From Streptomyces pseudovenezuelae (GTDB lineage: Bacteria > Actinomycetota > Actinomycetes > Streptomycetales > Streptomycetaceae): a stretch of 64,000 nucleotides of DNA. The stretch's first letter is position 1. Every line of letters starts with the position of its first letter. The stretch is taken from positions 1 to 64,000 of the forward strand of contig NZ_KQ948156.1 in the NCBI RefSeq assembly GCF_001513955.1, read 5' to 3'. Positions 59,544 through 64,000 of this stretch are shown here, piece by piece. Below the pieces are notes generated by a model, which saw only the letters and a list, made by a program, of their open reading frames with translations, did not search any database and was not told where the DNA came from. Made by a program: the position numbers and the translations under genes.

Positions 59544-60605
59544 TCACGACTCAAGGCGGCGGCGGTCCTCCTCGTCCCACTTGCGGGTGTCGCGCGGCTG
59601 GACATAGGGCTCCTGTCCGGCTGGATGGCCGCCCGCGACGGCCCGCTCGCGGTTCATCTCGGCGTCGAACTCCAGGCCGAGCAGGATCGCCAGGTTCGTG
59701 ATCCACAGCCACACCAGGAAGATGATCACGCCGGCGAACGTGCCGTAGGTCTTGTTGTACGAGGCGAAGTTCGCCACGTAGAGCGCGAAGGCGGCGGAGG
59801 CGATCATCCAGATCGTCAGAGCCAGCAGGCTGCCCGGTGTGATCCAGCGGAAGCCTCGGATCTTCGCGTTCGGCGCCGCCCAGTACAGGATCGCGATCAT
59901 GACGGTCACCAGGAGCACGAGCACGGGCCACTTCGCGATCGACCACACGGTCAGGAACGTGTCCCCGACTCCCAGCGTGGTGCCGGCCTGCCGTGCCAGG
60001 CTGCCGGTGAAGACGACGATCAGCGCGCTGATCACGGCCAGGACCATCAGCACCACCGTCACACCGAACCGGACCGGCAGCACCTTCCATGCCGGGCGGC
60101 CCTCGGGGACGTCGTAGACCGCGTTGGCGCTGCGGATGAACGCGGCGACGTAGCCGGAGGCCGACCACACCGCGAGGACCAGGCCCACGATCGCCATGAC
60201 CGAGCCGATTCCGGCGTTGCCCTGCATCTGCTGCACGGCGCTGGTGAGGACGTCGCGCGCCGCGCCCGGGGCGAGTTTCTGGATGTTGTCCAGTACCTTC
60301 TGCGTCGCCGCATGGCCGGCGATCCCGAGCAGCGAGATCAGTGCCAGAAGGGCCGGGAACAGTGCCAGGATCGCGTAGTAGGTCAGCGCTGCGGCGCGGT
60401 CGGTCAGTTCGTCTCTCTTGAACTCCTTCAGAGTGCCTTTCAGTATGGTCCCCCAGGAGCTTTTGGGCAGGTCGGTCGGGGTGTCCGGTGACTGCCGCTC
60501 CACTTGCTCATCCGGTCCGGCACCCGTCCCCCGACCAGCCTCGACCTCGCGGTCGGCCACGCTGTGCCCGCCGTGCCTTCCATGCCGTTTCAGTGTCCGT
60601 ACCAT
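59544..60605 (-). CDS. YihY/BrkB family inner-membrane protein
   Basis: A 353-aa protein with six membrane helices. The YihY signature is DELTDRAAALTYYAILALFPALLALISLLG near residues 65-95 and NFASYNKTYGTFAGVIIFLVWLWITNLAILLGLEFDAEMNRE near the end. N- and C-terminal tails are cytoplasmic and charged. It is not the RNase BN it was once thought to be, and its function is unresolved. It is first gene of the set with holin-family and DUF3618 proteins. No clear Shine-Dalgarno is present. Confidence 0.87.
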   Translation of the reverse strand: MVRTLKRHGRHGGHSVADREVEAGRGTGAGPDEQVERQSPDTPTDLPKSSWGTILKGTLKEFKRDELTDRAAALTYYAILALFPALLALISLLGIAGHAATQKVLDNIQKLAPGAARDVLTSAVQQMQGNAGIGSVMAIVGLVLAVWSASGYVAAFIRSANAVYDVPEGRPAWKVLPVRFGVTVVLMVLAVISALIVVFTGSLARQAGTTLGVGDTFLTVWSIAKWPVLVLLVTVMIAILYWAAPNAKIRGFRWITPGSLLALTIWMIASAAFALYVANFASYNKTYGTFAGVIIFLVWLWITNLAILLGLEFDAEMNRERAVAGGHPAGQEPYVQPRDTRKWDEEDRRRLES

Positions 60606-60639
60606 GCCGTGCGGGTTGCCGGACCTGCGGGTCTCATAC

Positions 60640-60715
60640 CGGGCATTTTTAGAAAAATGGCACTTAGTAGGATTTGCGCTACTCCATTAATGCCTATGCA
60701 TGTTTCTGGCTTGAG
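60640..60715. other. AT-rich segment with an A/T hairpin
   Basis: This segment is strikingly AT-rich against its surroundings. CATTTTT (60644-60650) and AAAAATG (60653-60659) form a hairpin with a two-base loop. It follows the stop of the propeller-like gene (minus strand, 60726) and precedes YihY, so it may serve as terminator for one and promoter for the other. Confidence 0.5.
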
Positions 60716-60725
60716 TCTCGCCCGC

Positions 60726-61781
60726 TCAGAAAGTGGACGTCCACAGACGGACCACGCCGTCGGTGAGTTGCAGGAACTGCCGGGCGCCCAGGTGGTGGCG
60801 GGTGGGGGAAAACCCCGGAACGTCGCCCAGGAGCTTTCCCCTGACCGGGTCCCATATCGACAGGCCGGTGTCGCCGCGGCTGAACAGGTGGGTGCCGTCG
60901 CTGAAGAAGGGTCCGGTCGGGCCCTCGAAGGCAAGGAGTTCCACGGCCGCACCACTCCGGCCGGCTCGACTCGTATCGAAGATCCGTGCCCCGGGCCGCA
61001 TGCCGGCGTCGTGGTCGCCGATTCCCCCGATGGCGACCCGGGCGGAGTCGATCCAGGTCATGGCGTGATCCCAGTAGTCCGCCCGGCCGCACACCTCGAC
61101 CCAGCTCGGGCCGTCCTCGGACTCCCGGACGTTGCCCTCGATCCATGGGCCGAGATCCCACACCGAGGGGACGCCGATCGGATGCCAGATCCAGCCGTCG
61201 TCCAGGATCCGCTTGCCGTCAGGGCTCACGAGCAGTGCGCCGTGGAAGTAGTCGAGGTAGTGCTCCGGCAGGTCGACTCCGTCGGTCGGCGCGGGGGACG
61301 ACCGAGCGGTCAGTGGCTCTCCGGTTTGCGCGTCCGACACATCCAGCCGGTTCCATTCCGTGCGGTGGATCACGACGCAGCGCCCGAGGCGCTGTCCGAA
61401 CGCCAGCGAGAACGGCACGGTCTCCGAGTGGTAGCCCTCGCTCTCCAGGTTCAGCGTGAGCTCGCCGGTCCGCAGGTCGATCACCTCTCCGAACCGGCCG
61501 TAGTCGTTGACCACCGCGGCGAACATGCCGTCGGGGGAGGAGTGCAGGCGCCTGCGAAGCTCGCGGTCGTTCCATGGTTCGTGGCCGGGTTCCGCCCGTA
61601 CGGCTGTGGCCCCGACGGCCTCGTGATCACCGGCTGCCACGTCCCAACGGCTGATCGTCCCGTCCTCGCCCAGCGTCAGCCACACCGGCCGCTCGCCGTC
61701 GGTCACCGGCGTCAGATCGGCGATCGCCCCCAAGCGCGACGGCACCTCCACCGTACGGACGGCGTCATGACCACCTGTCAT
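60726..61781 (-). CDS. WD40/beta-propeller-like protein
   Basis: A 351-aa soluble protein with repeated strands of the form 'SPDG..', 'ISRWDVAAG', 'VSDAQTGEPL' and 'LSIWDPVRGKLLGDV', typical of degenerate WD40 blades. There is no signal peptide. Start 61781 has GGAGGG upstream, whereas the longer frame does not. The role is probably protein-protein interaction; no partner is adjacent. Confidence 0.72.
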   Translation of the reverse strand: MTGGHDAVRTVEVPSRLGAIADLTPVTDGERPVWLTLGEDGTISRWDVAAGDHEAVGATAVRAEPGHEPWNDRELRRRLHSSPDGMFAAVVNDYGRFGEVIDLRTGELTLNLESEGYHSETVPFSLAFGQRLGRCVVIHRTEWNRLDVSDAQTGEPLTARSSPAPTDGVDLPEHYLDYFHGALLVSPDGKRILDDGWIWHPIGVPSVWDLGPWIEGNVRESEDGPSWVEVCGRADYWDHAMTWIDSARVAIGGIGDHDAGMRPGARIFDTSRAGRSGAAVELLAFEGPTGPFFSDGTHLFSRGDTGLSIWDPVRGKLLGDVPGFSPTRHHLGARQFLQLTDGVVRLWTSTF

Positions 61782-61939
61782 TACTGCCCTCCACGCCCCG
61801 GATCGGGCCAACAGTCTACCGGGGGGGCGAGTTGGGGTGTCTCGTGATCAACCCGGCCCTCCCGATCAGGAATCCGCCGGAACGCTTGTCATGCTGAGAC
61901 GGTCCCGCCTCGCTCCCGGCCGGGTGCGCGGCGCCGCGT

Positions 61940-62476
61940 CTACCGGTGGGTGCCGAGTCCGTCGAGGATGAGCGCGAGCATGTGGGGAGCGCGGTCCTGT
62001 GGGGTGGACGCGGCGCGCCAGAGTGCGCCGGTGAGCTGGAGGAAGTCGCCGGGGTCGGCGTCCGGGCGGATGCTGCCGTCCTTCTTGCCGGCGTCGAGGA
62101 GTTCGGTGATGGCGGCGACGACGGGGCCGTAGCTCTGCTCGCTGATCGCCTGGTGGGCGCCGGGGCTGAGGGCGTCCCCGAGGCCGTGCTTTCTGCGCAT
62201 GGCCTCGACGAGGTCGGTCGTCCAGTGGCGGAGCGCTTCCAGCGGCGGCATCTTCGCGAGCAGCCCCGGCACGGTGCCGACGATGCGGGTGACCTCGTCC
62301 TGGTAGACGGCCAGGACCAGCGCTTCACGCGTGGGGAAGTTGCGGTAGAGGGTGCCGGCACCGACTCCGGCGCGCAGCGCGATCTGGTTCATCGACGTGC
62401 TGCCGTCCGCGGTGAGCGCTTCGCGGGCGGCAGCGAGGATGCGCGCTCTGTTCTCACGGGCGTCTGAGCGGACCAC
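61940..62476 (-). CDS. TetR family transcriptional regulator
   Basis: A 178-aa repressor. The HTH is ARILAAAREALTADGSTSMNQIALRAGVGAGTLYRNFPTREALVLAVY, and the C-terminal domain is of the SbtR-like type. It begins with GTG. It is divergent from an aldo/keto reductase; the 75-bp gap contains two dyads of the form GTGGAGA-N2-TCTCCAC. It should repress the reductase and the gene after it. Confidence 0.9.
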   Translation of the reverse strand: MVRSDARENRARILAAAREALTADGSTSMNQIALRAGVGAGTLYRNFPTREALVLAVYQDEVTRIVGTVPGLLAKMPPLEALRHWTTDLVEAMRRKHGLGDALSPGAHQAISEQSYGPVVAAITELLDAGKKDGSIRPDADPGDFLQLTGALWRAASTPQDRAPHMLALILDGLGTHR

Positions 62477-62493
62477 GGGACCTCACCTTGCTA

Positions 62494-62537
62494 AGTGGAG
62501 AGTTCTCCACTACGTTATGTGGAGAGCTCTCCGCATA
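62494..62537. promoter_or_regulatory. two TetR operators, TGGAGA-N2-TCTCCA
   Basis: Site 1 (62494-62511): AGTGGAGA, GT, TCTCCACT, perfect. Site 2 (62516-62537): TATGTGGAGA, GC, TCTCCGCATA, one mismatch. The centres are 24 bp apart. Both lie between the divergent TetR and aldo/keto reductase genes. Confidence 0.8.
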
Positions 62538-62551
62538 CTCTAAGGAGCGTC

Positions 62552-63601
62552 ATGCAATACATCAAGCTCGGCACCACCGGCCTCGACGTGTCCCCGATCG
62601 CGATCGGCGCGATGACCTACGGCGAGCCCGACCGGGGCCACCCCGTCTGGTCGAAGGGTGAGCAGGAGGCGCGCCCGCTGATCAAGCACGCCCTGGACGC
62701 GGGCATCAACTTCTTCGACACCGCCAACATGTACTCGAACGGTTCCGGCGAGGAGATCCTCGGCCGCGCGCTCAAGGACTTCGCCGACCGCGACGCCGTG
62801 GTGATCGCCACCAAGCTCCGTCACCCGATGCGGCTCGGACCGAACGGCCGGGGGCTGTCGCGCAAGGCGGTCATGGCCGAGGTCGACCATTCGCTGCGCC
62901 GGCTGGGCACGGACTACATCGACCTCTACCAGATCCACCGCAACGACCACGCCACCCCGTGGGAGGAGACGCTCGAAGCGCTCAGCGACCTCGTGAAGGC
63001 CGGCAAGGTCCGCTATCTCGGTGCCTCGTCCATGCACGCCTGGGAGTTCGCGAAGGCGCTCAACCTGCAGAAGCAGCACGGCTGGGCACGGTTCGTGTCC
63101 CTGCAGAACCACTACAACCTGCTCGCCCGTGAGGAGGAGCGGGAGATGATCCCGCTGTGCCTGGACGAGGGCGTCGGCACGATCATCTGGTCGCCGCTGG
63201 CCCGCGGCCGTCTCGCCCGCGGCTGGGACGACGCCCGCGCGACGCCGCGCTCCGAGACCGACGGCGCCTACGCGGACCTGCTGTACTCGCCCGCCGAGGA
63301 GACGTCCAACCACGCGATAGTCGACGCCGTCGGACAGGTCGCGGACGCTCACGGAGTCAGCCGTGCGCAGATCGCGCTCGCCTGGCTGCGCCGCCAACCG
63401 GTCGTCACCGCGCCACTGGTCGGCGCCGGCTCGATCCGGCAGATCGACGAGGCCGTGGCCTCCCTCGACATCGAGCTCGCCGACGACGAGGTGCGCGCCC
63501 TGGAGTCGCCGTACACCCCTCGCTATGACTGGCAGGGCGTCTCCGACGAGGCCGAGATGGAGGCCATCCGCCATCGCGTCCCCGGCATGGCTCTGGCATG
63601 A
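62552..63601 (+). CDS. aldo/keto reductase
   Basis: A 349-aa NADPH-dependent carbonyl reductase with the complete AKR tetrad: D56 (FFDTANMY), Y61, K88 (ATKLRH) and H129 (QIHRND). The pattern resembles the YghZ/AKR14-like group (ALSDLVKAGKVRYLGASSMHAWEF). AAGGAG precedes ATG 62552. Its stop overlaps the next start as ATGA. Repression by the divergent TetR suggests induction by a reactive carbonyl or an antibiotic; this is inference. Confidence 0.92.
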   Translation: MQYIKLGTTGLDVSPIAIGAMTYGEPDRGHPVWSKGEQEARPLIKHALDAGINFFDTANMYSNGSGEEILGRALKDFADRDAVVIATKLRHPMRLGPNGRGLSRKAVMAEVDHSLRRLGTDYIDLYQIHRNDHATPWEETLEALSDLVKAGKVRYLGASSMHAWEFAKALNLQKQHGWARFVSLQNHYNLLAREEEREMIPLCLDEGVGTIIWSPLARGRLARGWDDARATPRSETDGAYADLLYSPAEETSNHAIVDAVGQVADAHGVSRAQIALAWLRRQPVVTAPLVGAGSIRQIDEAVASLDIELADDEVRALESPYTPRYDWQGVSDEAEMEAIRHRVPGMALA

Positions 63602-64000
63602 ACTCCATCGTCCGCCCGGGTGCGGCCGCGCGCGCAGGGGCCCTTCTCATCCTCCTCGGCCCGCTCGTGTCCTGGACCGCCGAGTTCGTCACCGCCGCCG
63701 CATGGCAGGACCCGCCGTACTCGCCCCTGTACAACTGGGTCAGCCACCTCGGCCTGACCGGCCCGCCGCAGACCGCGTTCGGCCAGGTCGCCCATTCCCC
63801 GCTCGGCGCCGTCATGGACACCGGCTGGGTCGTCTACGGCGTCCTCCTGATCGTCGGTGCCTTCCTCGTGTTCGACCCGCGCCAGGGCGTCCGGCCGACC
63901 GTCATCGTGACGCTCGCGGTCCTCGCGGGTACCGGTGTCTCGCTCGTCGGCATCTTCCAGGGGTCCAACGCGAACGTCGACAACGGCCTGATCGCGTTTC
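63598..64000 (+). CDS. DUF998 membrane protein, cut by the window end
   Basis: The first 134 codons of a multi-pass membrane protein. Helix 1 (AGALLILLGPLVSWTAEFV), the family signature YNWVSHLGLTG and two further helices are visible. DUF998 proteins usually have about 200 residues and six helices, so roughly one third is missing. It is coupled to the aldo/keto reductase (ATGA) and under the same TetR control. The function is unknown. Confidence 0.8.
   Translation, partial: MNSIVRPGAAARAGALLILLGPLVSWTAEFVTAAAWQDPPYSPLYNWVSHLGLTGPPQTAFGQVAHSPLGAVMDTGWVVYGVLLIVGAFLVFDPRQGVRPTVIVTLAVLAGTGVSLVGIFQGSNANVDNGLIAF

Overview
The window is high-GC DNA with the codon bias, GTG starts, Tat and lipobox exports, many one-component regulators and rare TTA codons expected of a Streptomyces chromosome (genus inferred from these traits and from recognisable Streptomyces-type families). 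I see about 60 real protein genes, no rRNA, tRNA, CRISPR array or insertion sequence. The content looks like accessory or arm-type chromosome: carbohydrate scavenging, small regulator-plus-enzyme pairs, resistance and membrane genes.

Layout. 1-6.6 kb: secreted polysaccharide deacetylase, secreted hypothetical, adenosine deaminase, a DUF2975/XRE pair with a well-formed tandem operator, a MarR/hydrolase pair, an MpaB-type oxygenase. 6.6-22.6 kb: a plant-glycan locus: LacI repressor, GH127 beta-L-arabinofuranosidase, a CUT1 ABC importer without its own ATPase, a secreted GH39-like hydrolase with a ricin-type lectin, an APC permease with a divergent ROK regulator, and a 1391-residue secreted GH35 beta-galactosidase. 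I infer that it serves arabinogalactan-like polymers. 22.7-29.8 kb: flavin or F420 oxidoreductase, DUF485 plus sodium:solute symporter (with a TTA codon), DUF308-like membrane protein divergent from a NarL-type two-component system, TetR, LURP-like protein. 29.8-39 kb: rifampicin monooxygenase (rox) with a short leader peptide, TetR/DUF1772, DUF4267, several hypotheticals, a secreted beta-propeller, DinB, and an alpha/beta-hydrolase that has lost its triad. 39-46.8 kb: MarR/amidohydrolase, caspase-like protein, FUSC transporter, P450, methyltransferase. 46.8-51.3 kb: a cell-wall module of two secreted peptidoglycan-binding proteins divergent from two membrane-anchored XRE regulators whose outer domains are peptidoglycan-binding and DUF2690. 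51.3-64 kb: PadR/acyl-CoA dehydrogenase, serine hydrolase, GH29 alpha-L-fucosidase behind a perfect hairpin, a DUF2568 remnant, DHFR-like protein, a YihY/holin/DUF3618 set, and a TetR/aldo-keto reductase/DUF998 set cut by the window end.

How it works together. Much of the region consists of self-contained switches, each a regulator facing its target across a palindrome: DUF2975/XRE, LacI/GH127, TetR/DUF1772, MarR/amidohydrolase, PadR/ACAD, TetR/AKR. The best candidate for an undescribed system is the 46.8-51.3 kb cell-wall module. Two related HTH domains are tethered through one membrane helix each to wall-facing sensor domains, the first regulator carries a TTA (bldA-type) codon, and the neighbouring secreted proteins are built from the same peptidoglycan-binding fold. 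The strongest small-scale signals are the rox leader peptide, the SD-sequestering hairpin before the fucosidase, a perfect 18-bp hairpin before a beta-propeller gene, two G-quadruplex-type tracts and a 4 x 15 bp tandem repeat.
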